From Shewanella oncorhynchi (lineage in GTDB: Bacteria; Pseudomonadota; Gammaproteobacteria; Enterobacterales; Shewanellaceae), in contig NZ_JABAEB010000007.1 in the NCBI RefSeq assembly GCF_012584455.1, positions 1 to 64,000 of the forward strand: 64,000 bases of DNA. Reading direction: 5' to 3'. The notes beneath the pieces were generated by a model. The model was not told the DNA's origin. It made no database searches and was given only the letters and a program-made list of their open reading frames with translations. The translations under genes were made by a program, and so were the position numbers. Position 1 is the stretch's first letter; every line of letters starts with the position of its first letter. This document shows positions 42,239 through 49,896 of the stretch, one piece after another.

Positions 42239-43051
42239 TTATTTTTGCGGTATTCCACTACTTGCAACCTTGAACATTTGACCCAAAGCGACCAATTTAG
42301 ACTTTCTAAACGCAGGCGAGCGCAGAAAAAACACATAGTAGAGTAAGCTAGCGGACGTCCATGCTATGGCTAAACTCCATAAATCATGACTCAAGAAGTG
42401 GGCGCCGCGTAACTCTTGGCCAATGCCAAATACTAGGCCCAAACTCAAACCAAAGATTAATCCAAACTTAGCTAAATGCGGGCGATACTCACGCAGCACG
42501 TAATACAAGGCAACCCAAGCGAATCCCCCACTGGCATGGCCACCAGGGAAACATTGACCAAACTCAGCACTTTTAGGTAAACGAGAAAACAATGATGAAT
42601 GTATCATCTGGCCGCCAAACTCAATCACATCCCACGGGCAGGTCATGTGAGTAACGCTCTTGCCAATTCGGACCAGCAACACACTCGCCAATACGCTACT
42701 AAATAGGTAAATCAGGCCCTTGCGGTACGGTTTTACCCTGTCACTTCGAAAACTAAAGGCAATGCCGACTACGACACTCACCGCCAACAAGATGACAAAG
42801 TTACGCCCAGTGACATGCAGTAAATCTTCGGTCAACCAATATCCTCTCAATGGCCAAGAGTCGATGCCCCCTTGCCAATGAAATAACAAAGTCGCGACTT
42901 TCATATCAGCGTGAGTCCATTCAAGCCCCACTATGATCACTGCAAACACTAAAAGCGGCGTAATTAAATGCCCCTTAGCAAAATCCATAAATGTCATCAT
43001 AACTTTATCTTTCAGATAGTTATTCACTAATAAATCCAAAAACCAGAACAT
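42239..43051 (-). CDS. PAP2-family membrane phosphatase
   Basis: 270 residues with about six membrane helices and the PAP2 catalytic motifs: KSVTHMTCPWD (motif 1, a variant where the usual Arg-Pro is Cys-Pro), PGGHASGG (motif 2) and RGAHFLSHDLW (motif 3, with the catalytic His). Related enzymes remove phosphate from lipid A, undecaprenyl-PP or phosphatidyl-glycerophosphate. Without neighbours from those pathways the substrate is open. The start is uncertain; ATG at 43000 has an alternative weak ribosome site. Confidence 0.8.
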   Translation of the reverse strand: MFWFLDLLVNNYLKDKVMMTFMDFAKGHLITPLLVFAVIIVGLEWTHADMKVATLLFHWQGGIDSWPLRGYWLTEDLLHVTGRNFVILLAVSVVVGIAFSFRSDRVKPYRKGLIYLFSSVLASVLLVRIGKSVTHMTCPWDVIEFGGQMIHSSLFSRLPKSAEFGQCFPGGHASGGFAWVALYYVLREYRPHLAKFGLIFGLSLGLVFGIGQELRGAHFLSHDLWSLAIAWTSASLLYYVFFLRSPAFRKSKLVALGQMFKVASSGIPQK

Positions 43052-43221
43052 TTAGTGTTAGAGTACCGTTGAATTCTTACCTAACACTTAAGAGATCTAA
43101 CAGCGCAGTATTTAAGATAGAACCGAGATTTTGCAGTAACTAAATTTACCGAAAAGACTCACATCATGAGTAAAAAGACTATAGTTTATGCATAGTATCG
43201 CGCCTCTAGGACTGAGCATTC

Positions 43222-45162
43222 ATGCCATACAACCTCGCCATTAACCAGTCTCAAAAAGATCGTTTATTTGCCGACATTGCTATCGACACAGACAAAATCG
43301 TTGTTCCCCAAGAAATGGTTGATAACTGGCAACAAACCTTAGATTTGCTCTCTGAATTAGTCGACACCCCCGCCGCTTTGATCATGCGTGTCCATCAAAC
43401 CGATATTGAGGTCTTTACCTCGAGCCGCACCCAAGGTAATCCCTATAAAAAACATGATAAAGACAGTTTAGGCCACGGGCTTTACTGCGAAACAGTGATC
43501 AAAGAAGGTAAGGAACTCCACATTCCTAACGCCCTAAAGGATAAAAACTGGGACAAAAATCCTGACATTAAACTCGGCATGATCGCATACTGTGGTTTAC
43601 CTTTACGTTGGCCAGATAGCAGTGCCTTTGGCACTATCTGCATGCTCGATAGCCAAGAGCATAATTACCCCCAATCTTTTCGCAGCTTACTCGCTCGGTT
43701 TCAAAATGGTATCGAAGCTAACCTAGTCACCCTTTATCAACAGGCTAAGCTACAACTGCACAATCAGCAGCTAGAGCAAAAAGTACAACAGCGCACCCAT
43801 GAACTCGCCGAACTTAGCGGCAAGCTCATCAAAGAAATCGAAAACCGCACCTCCACCGAAACCTCACTGGAATACCATAAAAGCTATGATCCACTGACGG
43901 GATTACCCAATCGCATCAATTTGATTAATAGTCTGTCTATCATGCTCGAAAAAGTGAATCGCAAAGAAAAGATTTCAGTACTCTATCTTGGGCTGCGCAA
44001 TTTCAAATCCATCAACGACAGTTATGGTTACCTGATTGGCGATAAAATTCTCACAATTCTCAGCCAACGTTTACAGCACTATACCGATGAAAACACCTTT
44101 ATCGCCCGCATCGCTGGCGCCGAATTTGTGATTATTCAAGCCCACAAACCTTCGAATAACGAAACCAATAAACTCATCAATAAAGTGCTTAACTGCTGTA
44201 ACACGCCCTTTGGTGTGGCTGATTTTGTAATCACGATTCCCTCGAGCATGGGCATAGCACAAGCGCCTATGGATGGTATCGATGCCGCCATCCTGCTGCA
44301 AAAAGCCGGAGCGGCCATGACGATCAGCAAGGCTGATGGCTCAACTCACAGCTTCTTTAATCAAGATACGCAAGCCGCTTTAAACCTACGCTATCAACTG
44401 GAATCCCACTTGGTCGATGCACTGAACAAGAACGAGTTAAGCCTGCATTACCAACCCTTTATTAACTTAAAGACGAAGCAAGTGATTGGTGCCGAAGCCC
44501 TGCTGCGCTGGCATAATCCCATCCTTGGCAATGTCGCCCCAGACAGATTCATCGCCTTAGCTGAACGTAATGGCCAGATTATTGATATTGGCAATTTTGT
44601 ATTGCATACCGCGCTGTCTCAGGCGGCAAAATGGTGTCGCGAGGTAGGCCAAGAGTTTAAAATCGCCATCAATATTTCCCCTTTGCAAATGCGCAATCCC
44701 CGCTTTAGCGAACACATAGCCGACTTACTCACCCTCTATCAATTGCCACCCACCGCCTTAGAACTTGAAATTACCGAAGGCATGCTGATGCAGGATGAAC
44801 ATATTGCCCACAATGCCATCCAAAAACTACAAGAACTCGGTATCCGCATCTCCCTAGATGATTTTGGCACAGGCTACTCATCCTTAAGTTATCTACAAAA
44901 ATACTCTTTCGACACCTTAAAAATCGATCGCTGCTTTATTAGTAAACTCGAAGAAAACGAACAAAATAGAGAGTTAACAAAGGCAATTATTGCCATTGGT
45001 AAGAAACTGGACTTGGAAGTGATCGCCGAAGGCGTAGAAACCCTAGAACAAGATGCCTTTATTCGCCACGAGGAATGCGACTTAGGCCAAGGCTACCTCT
45101 ACGGTAAACCCATTACCGCAATACAGTTTGAGCAGGCATTTATCCATAAAAAAGAGCATTAA
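43222..45162 (+). CDS. GAF-GGDEF-EAL protein, likely c-di-GMP phosphodiesterase
   Basis: 646 residues: GAF-like sensor (about 30-175), a short coiled linker (180-215), GGDEF domain (216-385) and EAL domain (390-640). The GGDEF signature is AGAEF (298-302), so the synthase site is lost. The EAL domain looks complete: EALLRW (E425), INISPLQM, ELEITEGML, DDFGTGYSSL, KIDRCF, AEGVET. I therefore expect c-di-GMP hydrolysis, with the GGDEF domain perhaps a GTP sensor. No membrane helix, so a soluble protein. The stop codon lies inside the terminator stem. Confidence 0.9.
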   Translation: MPYNLAINQSQKDRLFADIAIDTDKIVVPQEMVDNWQQTLDLLSELVDTPAALIMRVHQTDIEVFTSSRTQGNPYKKHDKDSLGHGLYCETVIKEGKELHIPNALKDKNWDKNPDIKLGMIAYCGLPLRWPDSSAFGTICMLDSQEHNYPQSFRSLLARFQNGIEANLVTLYQQAKLQLHNQQLEQKVQQRTHELAELSGKLIKEIENRTSTETSLEYHKSYDPLTGLPNRINLINSLSIMLEKVNRKEKISVLYLGLRNFKSINDSYGYLIGDKILTILSQRLQHYTDENTFIARIAGAEFVIIQAHKPSNNETNKLINKVLNCCNTPFGVADFVITIPSSMGIAQAPMDGIDAAILLQKAGAAMTISKADGSTHSFFNQDTQAALNLRYQLESHLVDALNKNELSLHYQPFINLKTKQVIGAEALLRWHNPILGNVAPDRFIALAERNGQIIDIGNFVLHTALSQAAKWCREVGQEFKIAINISPLQMRNPRFSEHIADLLTLYQLPPTALELEITEGMLMQDEHIAHNAIQKLQELGIRISLDDFGTGYSSLSYLQKYSFDTLKIDRCFISKLEENEQNRELTKAIIAIGKKLDLEVIAEGVETLEQDAFIRHEECDLGQGYLYGKPITAIQFEQAFIHKKEH

Positions 45163-45185
45163 GTTCATCCTTAATGCTCTTTTTA
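45149..45185 (+). terminator. Terminator overlapping the EAL gene stop
   Basis: Stem AAGAGCATTAAG / CTTAATGCTCTT with loop TTCATC and flanking A and T runs. The TAA stop codon of the gene is inside the left arm. Confidence 0.88.
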
Positions 45186-45348
45186 TTTCGCGAATTAAAA
45201 CCGACTGAATAATGTTACATGAATAGTCATTTCCACAGAATGTTATAACTCACATTTGTACAAAAGTGAGCTAGTTTTTTACTCTAATTCGTGGAGTTCG
45301 GATTAAAATCCCTATGGGTTATCACCTTACAAACGCAAGCCAACTGTT

Positions 45349-45744
45349 TTACGTCCGTTTAAGCAACTTATTATGTTCTCTTGCTAACCACCACAAAAAT
45401 AAGATTGCTTGTAATCCCGAAATACCTGCATAAAACAAAAACAATTCAATTTTCATAGAAGGTAGTGAAATCAGAATACCGAAAGCTAGAATCCCTAAAA
45501 AATAACACCATTTATTCTGATTAAAGAACTTTACTGCCACCCAATGCACAGGAAAGCCAATTAACATCCATCCAATAATTGAGAATATAAAATAGAACAC
45601 TAAAACAAAACGTATTGATCCATAGAAGTATTTAAAATCCATTGTTATTAAGTCAGATTCATTACTCCAGTAAAACAGCATAATTGGAACAAAACATATT
45701 GCTATAGCAATAAACACGGCTCGTAAAAAGTGCTCCAAATTCAC
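45349..45744 (-). CDS. Cassette gene A: integral membrane protein
   Basis: 131 residues with about four membrane helices and a basic C-terminus (REHNKLLKRT). GTG start with GGGAGAGG directly upstream; the preceding attC ends 15 bases before it, the layout of an integron gene cassette. I recognise no family. No clear attC follows it on its downstream side (45200-45348), so this end of the array may be truncated or the site degenerate. Its base composition is more AT-rich than that of the flanking chromosomal genes. Confidence 0.6.
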   Translation of the reverse strand: MNLEHFLRAVFIAIAICFVPIMLFYWSNESDLITMDFKYFYGSIRFVLVFYFIFSIIGWMLIGFPVHWVAVKFFNQNKWCYFLGILAFGILISLPSMKIELFLFYAGISGLQAILFLWWLAREHNKLLKRT

Positions 45745-45759
45745 AACCTCTCCCTGAGA

Positions 45760-45831
45760 ACATAACGCCGCAAGCGGCGAGCGTTAGCCAGTCCAGCACC
45801 GAAGGTGCGATGCTGACTTGCCTTGTTAACT
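45760..45831 (-). other. attC site a
   Basis: 72 bases, read on the minus strand: R'' core AGTTAAC, then AAGGCAAGTCAGCATC, a central hairpin GCACC/GGTGC and the L'/R' end GCGGCGTTATGT. The stop codon of cassette gene B (TAA, 45826-45828) lies in the R'' core, as is typical for cassettes. Its outer core AGTTAAC is the complement of the GTTAACT at the end of the next site upstream, as expected for one cassette. Confidence 0.82.
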
Positions 45832-46239
45832 TTTTGCATACTCTACAACTAAAGACAGCGGGAACAAAAAAATAGCTGCCAACAAGAAATAACAACAAAG
45901 ATAAAACACTCCGTAATAAACTGAATTTGTTATCTTACAAGCTAACTCCAATCTACGGGTGCCTAGCAGAGACGGAAAATAACTAGAGAACAGATTAATC
46001 GCATCAGCATTCTCTTCAAATAGTTTCACTAAGAAAAGCCTTAGCGTTGTGATAGTCATTACCATCCCTGCAAGGACAAAGGTTAAAAATAATAACCACT
46101 CAGCCATTTCAAAAGCTGTAACACCAACGAATGCAGCAAGAACAAGTAACATAGTGCCGATAACCCACCAGCGATAATAGCTTGCCGCCTTTTTTGTAAG
46201 GGCCTGATAGCAAAATTTAAGCGGTGCTTGAGGGTGCAT
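45826..46239 (-). CDS. Cassette gene B: integral membrane protein
   Basis: 137 residues with about four membrane helices (two around residues 25-70, two near 105-130). Start ATG with GGAAG six bases upstream. The C-terminus VVEYAKS ends within the attC core. No family recognised; the pattern resembles many small cassette-borne membrane proteins of unknown role. The frame 46083-46301 overlapping its 5' end is not supported. Confidence 0.6.
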   Translation of the reverse strand: MHPQAPLKFCYQALTKKAASYYRWWVIGTMLLVLAAFVGVTAFEMAEWLLFLTFVLAGMVMTITTLRLFLVKLFEENADAINLFSSYFPSLLGTRRLELACKITNSVYYGVFYLCCYFLLAAIFLFPLSLVVEYAKS

Positions 46240-46252
46240 AGTTCTTCCATAA

Positions 46253-46336
46253 AGTTAACGCCCGCAGCACGCGCGGCTTTGTAGTGAAGGCGGAGCTGCA
46301 ACGAAAAGGCCGTCGCTGTGCCTGCGATTGTTAGGC
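46253..46336 (-). other. attC site b
   Basis: 84 bases on the minus strand from GCCTAAC (R'', fits RYYYAAC exactly) to GTTAACT. The arms CGCAGGCACAGCGACGGC and GCCGCGCGTGCTGCGGGCG are the imperfect inverted repeats of a classical attC with an extended centre. The R'' core GCCTAAC is the complement of the GTTAGGC that ends site c, proving that cassette C is one unit. Confidence 0.88.
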
Positions 46337-46340
46337 ATTT

Positions 46341-46724
46341 CTACTTCCGGCCCCTCGAAATATAGTCGGCATATTCATCTTGAATCATAAACTCGTTCAA
46401 TAACCTTTCAGATGATCCTGCGAATCGTTGCTCAATAAACTCTATCGCTTGGCCAAATGAAGTGAATGATTTGACCTCATTGGCATCCTCTAGCTCTAGG
46501 TCTGGATCTAGTGGACCAAACTCATAAATATTAAGGAATGATTCATCACCCAAATCAGCAGTTTCGTAAACTGAAACATCTATTTCGGATTTGGGACCTC
46601 GAACGCTTAGCCACTGAATACCAGCACGGCCATCCCGTTCACAGCCACCAAGAAAGCACTCAACTGCTTTCCCTCGCTTAAGCGCCGACTCGGCTTCTTG
46701 AAGATTAAGGTATCTACGGCTCAT
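46341..46724 (-). CDS. Cassette gene C: hypothetical soluble protein
   Basis: 127 residues, no signal peptide or membrane helix, acidic (pI low; EFGPLDPDLELEDANEVKSF). Sequence begins MSRRYLNLQEAESALKRGKAVECFLGG with Cys23 and Cys28. It looks like a small globular alpha/beta protein. No known family. The ATG is only seven bases from the end of the attC site; its ribosome site would be AGG in the core, typical for cassettes. Confidence 0.6.
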   Translation of the reverse strand: MSRRYLNLQEAESALKRGKAVECFLGGCERDGRAGIQWLSVRGPKSEIDVSVYETADLGDESFLNIYEFGPLDPDLELEDANEVKSFTSFGQAIEFIEQRFAGSSERLLNEFMIQDEYADYISRGRK

Positions 46725-46731
46725 TGTGTAT

Positions 46732-46782
46732 GCCTAACGCCGCGCAGCGGAAAATTTGTCCGACTGCAGCGCCTTGTTAACT
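46732..46782 (-). other. attC site c
   Basis: 51 bases on the minus strand from AGTTAAC to GTTAGGC (exact GTTRRRY). Inverted arms GGCGCTGCAGTCGG and CCGCTGCGCGGC with a short A/T-rich centre. The stop codon of gene D (46777-46779) is in the R'' core. Confidence 0.85.
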
Positions 46783-47718
46783 GCAGAACTCAATTCTATA
46801 GCCTCTGGCTGTACTGTATTTTAAATCATTAAATGTGTCGCATATAACGGAACTATCAAAGAAACTAGATGCTTCATTTGTTTTCCCTTTAGTTCCGAGA
46901 CCAAGTACAAGCCGCTGCAGCACTGGCAAACTATTATTTAGCTCAGAAAACAATACAGGATCTATCTTCGAATTAATTACAGCCAATTCGTTAATTGAGC
47001 TACCTTTAATACCTGACAAAGAGGAAAGTCCATTCATGGTATCCATGACCAAGCTCTTAAGGTGCTTTAGATTGGAAACATCTGGAATGGATGTAACTTG
47101 CTTTAGAGTACTTAAATGCAATATCTCAAGAGATGTCAGGTTTTCCAGGGCACTTAGATCGTGTAATTTCTTTACCCAAAGTATTTCTAGGCTTGTTAAC
47201 TTAGATAATCCTTTAATAGCATTTAGGTCTTCAAATGTGCCGAAACCCAAATATAAACTTTCTAAATTACTCAGACTGGCAACATGCTCTATTTGTTTTT
47301 CTTGATACCCTGAAAGGGTTAGGTCTCTAAGGCTAGTGAGCGTAGCTATAGAATCGATATCTTTCTTATTTTTGACCAAACTCAGAGAATTTAACTTATT
47401 CAGATCTGATAGAGGCCTTAAAGATACAGTTTTTTTATTAAGCTCTCCCAGACTCAAAAACTCTATATCGTTTACATGCTCAGCAATAGCATCAATACTT
47501 GTTAGCGCAGGAAGAAAAATCTCTAAAGCTCTAATGCCCGAATAGTGTTTCAGGAAATCTAAACTGTAATCGTTACCCGCAGACCATGTAGGACCAAAAG
47601 CACCACCTAAGTATGATAGAGATATACCATCGATTTTTCCTTGGCGTATTTCATCCGCGATAGATGAATGTTCTTCATCGCTCAAATTGTCGGCTATCTT
47701 TTTTAGTTTTACGCGCAT
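46777..47718 (-). CDS. Cassette gene D: leucine-rich-repeat protein
   Basis: 313 residues, no signal peptide. From about residue 45 to 280 it has about ten repeats of 21-24 residues with the pattern L-x-x-L-x-L-x-x-x-x-x-x-L (LRDLTLSGYQ, LESLYLGFG, LTSLEILWVKKL, LTSLEILHLSTL, LKSLVMDTM). This is the solenoid of leucine-rich repeats, usually for protein binding. A cassette of almost 1 kb is larger than average. Start at 47718 with GAGATT just upstream. Partner and role unknown; closest by shape to LRR proteins of the internalin-like sort, but cytoplasmic. Confidence 0.75.
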   Translation of the reverse strand: MRVKLKKIADNLSDEEHSSIADEIRQGKIDGISLSYLGGAFGPTWSAGNDYSLDFLKHYSGIRALEIFLPALTSIDAIAEHVNDIEFLSLGELNKKTVSLRPLSDLNKLNSLSLVKNKKDIDSIATLTSLRDLTLSGYQEKQIEHVASLSNLESLYLGFGTFEDLNAIKGLSKLTSLEILWVKKLHDLSALENLTSLEILHLSTLKQVTSIPDVSNLKHLKSLVMDTMNGLSSLSGIKGSSINELAVINSKIDPVLFSELNNSLPVLQRLVLGLGTKGKTNEASSFFDSSVICDTFNDLKYSTARGYRIEFCS

Positions 47719-47737
47719 AATCTCAATTCTAGGTAGC

Positions 47738-47797
47738 AGTTAACGTCTTAGTATTTATGCGCTGCGCTGTTTGCAGGGCATAAATCGCTTGTTGACT
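47738..47797 (-). other. attC site d (upstream edge of the array)
   Basis: 60 bases on the minus strand from AGTCAAC to GTTAACT. Arms GCGATTTATGCCCTGC and GCGCAGCGCATAAAT are clear inverted repeats around AAACA. Its final core GTTAACT is the complement of the AGTTAAC opening site c, proving cassette D. No gene lies on its far side; the cassette it once ended is lost or replaced by the palindrome-rich block. Confidence 0.82.
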
Positions 47798-48327
47798 AAA
47801 TCTCAAATATGGCCACTGCCACATCCATGTAAATGGGTATAAATGATGCTATAGGAATTTGCTTTTTTGCGGTAGCGGTTTTTTATACAGTTTGATGGGT
47901 AATCACTTGATATCGTTTTAGCTTTCTCATTTTTCGCGCTTATTTTTTGCTGATCAATCGCTATCTAACGACTCAAAACTCCAAGGAATACACCTCCACT
48001 CGGAGTTGCCGCAGGGCGAATAGAGCTCTTGATTTAATAAAGAGTGCGTGAGTTCGGTCATGGATGACCGACTAGCTTTCGCAGGTGCAGGGGCGAATGA
48101 ACATCGGTGATTTTCGCGCTTATGAGCGAGAGGCTAGGACTGCCGAACTGGAGGGCTTTACATGGATGTAAAGCGCATCCTTCGGAAGCGATAGCAAATT
48201 TGGCAATGAGCACAAGGAGCTTTCAACTCCGTTGGGGGCGTCTTGGAGCATCCAAGGGCGAAGGCCTACGGCCGCTTTGAGCGCGAGATATGGATATCGA
48301 GCTGGCTATTTAACATGGATAATGGAA
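47798..48327. repeat. Palindrome-rich non-coding block
   Basis: Contains several short palindromes sharing a CATGGATG-like core: CGGTCATGGATGACCG (48055-48070), CTTTACATGGATGTAAAG (48156-48173) and CTTGGAGCATCCAAG near 48242. A 12-base inverted repeat CATCCATGTAAA (47822-47833) / TTTACATGGATG (48157-48168) brackets 350 bases. No gene. It may be one or more small non-autonomous elements; I have an impression of similar repeats in other Shewanella genomes but cannot verify it here. Confidence 0.5.
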
Positions 48328-48409
48328 TGGACCCATCCACTTTTAATCGGCCTCGCAATGGGCCACGATGTAGTCGCTAAAACTCATCAGAAAGAGGACG
48401 GGTCCACCT

Positions 48410-49426
48410 ATGAAGATTACTACAATCGGTTTAGATATCGCAAAGTCTGTTTTTCATGCTGTTGGTGTCGATAAAGCAGGCAAGTTAATCAAAAAGAAAA
48501 TGCTTAGACGCAAAGACTTGCTGCCCTTTGTCGCGAAAATTGAGCCTTGCCTTATCGTTATGGAGGCGTGTGGCGGCGCGAGTTATTGGGCCAGAGAATT
48601 TGAGCAATTTGGGCACGTAGTTAAGTTAATTGCCCCGCAGTATGTGGTTCCTTTTAGGCAAGGTAATAAAAATGACTACAACGATGCGCTAGCCATTGCG
48701 GAGGCTGCGCAGCGGCCCAACATGCGGTTTGTAAAACCCAAAAGCGTCGAGCAGCAAGATGTGCAACTGCTCCACCGTATGCGCGAACGATTAACTAAAC
48801 AATCAACAGCCTTAATCAACCAAGTGCGAGGCATGTTAGCAGAATACGGTATTGTCATTACCAAAAGTAAATCGGCTTTTAAAGCCCAGTTACCAGATAT
48901 TTTGGTCGATGAAGCCAATATGCTGACCATCAAGGGTAAAGCCATCTTTTATCAGTTATATGATGAGGTTATCGACATTGAAAAACGGCTTAAGAGTTGT
49001 GACACCCAAGTACTAAACGAAACTCATAACAATTTGATTTATCAGCGATTACAAACTATTCCTGGTGTTGGGCCTGTCACCGCTACGGCGATTTATGCTG
49101 CAGTGGGTGACGGTAAAGACTTTAGCAATGGCCGACATTTTTCAGCTTGGTGTGGCTTAGTACCTAAGCAGCACAGCAGTGGCGGGAAAGATAACCTCCT
49201 CGGGATAAGTAAGCGGGGAAACGCCTATTTACGTACGCTATTCATCCACGGCGCCAGAGCGGTGTTGCGACACAGTGGGAGTAAGTCGGATAAGTTGAGT
49301 TGTTGGGCTATCCAGCTAGCGGAGCGCCGAGGTTTCAATCGTGCGTGTGTGGCCGTCGCGAATAAGCTCGCCAGAATGTCATGGGTTATCGCGGCACGTG
49401 AAGAAGAGTTTCGGCTCGCTATGTAA
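48410..49426 (+). CDS. IS110-family transposase (DEDD recombinase)
   Basis: 338 residues. N-terminal DEDD domain: GLDIAKSVFHAVGVD (Asp), VMEACGGASYWAREF (Glu), and NKNDYNDALAIAEAA (Asp, Asp). C-terminal Transposase_20 domain: LQTIPGVGPVTATAIYA, then FSAWCGLVPKQHSSGGKDNL with the conserved Ser. Complete and without frameshift. It recombines donor and target guided by a non-coding RNA of the element (established for this family). ATG preceded by a weak AAGAGGACGGGT. Confidence 0.93.
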   Translation: MKITTIGLDIAKSVFHAVGVDKAGKLIKKKMLRRKDLLPFVAKIEPCLIVMEACGGASYWAREFEQFGHVVKLIAPQYVVPFRQGNKNDYNDALAIAEAAQRPNMRFVKPKSVEQQDVQLLHRMRERLTKQSTALINQVRGMLAEYGIVITKSKSAFKAQLPDILVDEANMLTIKGKAIFYQLYDEVIDIEKRLKSCDTQVLNETHNNLIYQRLQTIPGVGPVTATAIYAAVGDGKDFSNGRHFSAWCGLVPKQHSSGGKDNLLGISKRGNAYLRTLFIHGARAVLRHSGSKSDKLSCWAIQLAERRGFNRACVAVANKLARMSWVIAAREEEFRLAM

Positions 49427-49677
49427 CAACATCAAATGTACTTATTATGTTAACGATTAACCAACCAGCAAGTTGCTAAGACACTTGATTTGATGATGAG
49501 ACAGTCAGACTGATCTACTAAAAACCTTACGAAAACATAGGCTCTGATGAAGCCGCAGGGATGATAAGGACAGTAGAAGCAAATATCCATCAGGGCCAGA
49601 GGAATCCCTCAATAACAGGCCGAATATATGGGTGCAATGAACTCTTCTCAAAATTGATATCGAATGTCTTGCAAACC
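49427..49677 (+). ncRNA. Candidate guide (seek/bridge) RNA region of the IS
   Basis: Non-coding 250 bases between transposase and right end, where IS1111-type elements encode their target-selecting RNA. I cannot delimit the RNA from the sequence alone, nor identify its guide loops. Based on element layout, not on a seen fold. Confidence 0.4.
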
Positions 49678-49688
49678 GGATGGGTCCA

Positions 49689-49831
49689 TATATGTTTTTG
49701 ATAGGACGAGCAGTCCTCCTTGGTCGGGTGTGGGGTGAAGCCCCACGACTTTGATTTTGATTAAAGCATTCAAACTACGAAACACACTTTGGGGCAATAG
49801 CTTCTAGCTAAAGGAAATCGTTAGGATTATT
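49689..49831. other. Short flank right of the IS
   Basis: No gene. A stem GTGGGG-TGAAG-CCCCAC (about 49728-49744) is followed by GACTTTGATTTTG. May be the residue of the interrupted sequence. Confidence 0.35.
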
Positions 49832-49865
49832 AAAGCAGCGACCATCACCATAGGGTCGCGGCTTT
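49832..49865 (-). terminator. Terminator of the exported hypothetical gene
   Basis: Stem AAAGC-GCGACC / GGTCGC-GCTTT with ATCACCATAG in the loop, 30 bases after the leftward gene. Ends in T's on both strands. Confidence 0.7.
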
Positions 49866-49896
49866 AAATCTCACTCATAGGGATATGGAAACGAGA

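Larger units (their letters stand above)
48320..49700 (+). mobile_element. IS110-family element, IS1111 type
   Basis: One transposase gene flanked by sub-terminal inverted repeats TGGACCCATCC (48328-48338) and GGATGGGTCCA (49678-49688), exact over 11 bases. About 80 bases precede the gene and about 260 follow it: the longer non-coding part downstream is the IS1111 layout. Exact ends are uncertain by about 10 bases, because this family makes no obvious target duplication. The gene looks intact, so the element may be active. Confidence 0.82.

Noticed and set aside
46083..46301. ORF overlapping the start of cassette gene B and attC site b
   Set aside because: It reads through the attC site in another frame; gene B has the ribosome site and the stop codon in the attC core.
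45349..47797. Reading the four spacer repeats as ordinary terminators or a CRISPR array
   Set aside because: The repeats differ in length and sequence, share only attC-type cores and follow single genes; this is the integron pattern, not CRISPR.
48232..48474. ORF of 80 codons crossing the left end of the IS
   Set aside because: It spans the IS boundary and overlaps the transposase start in another frame.
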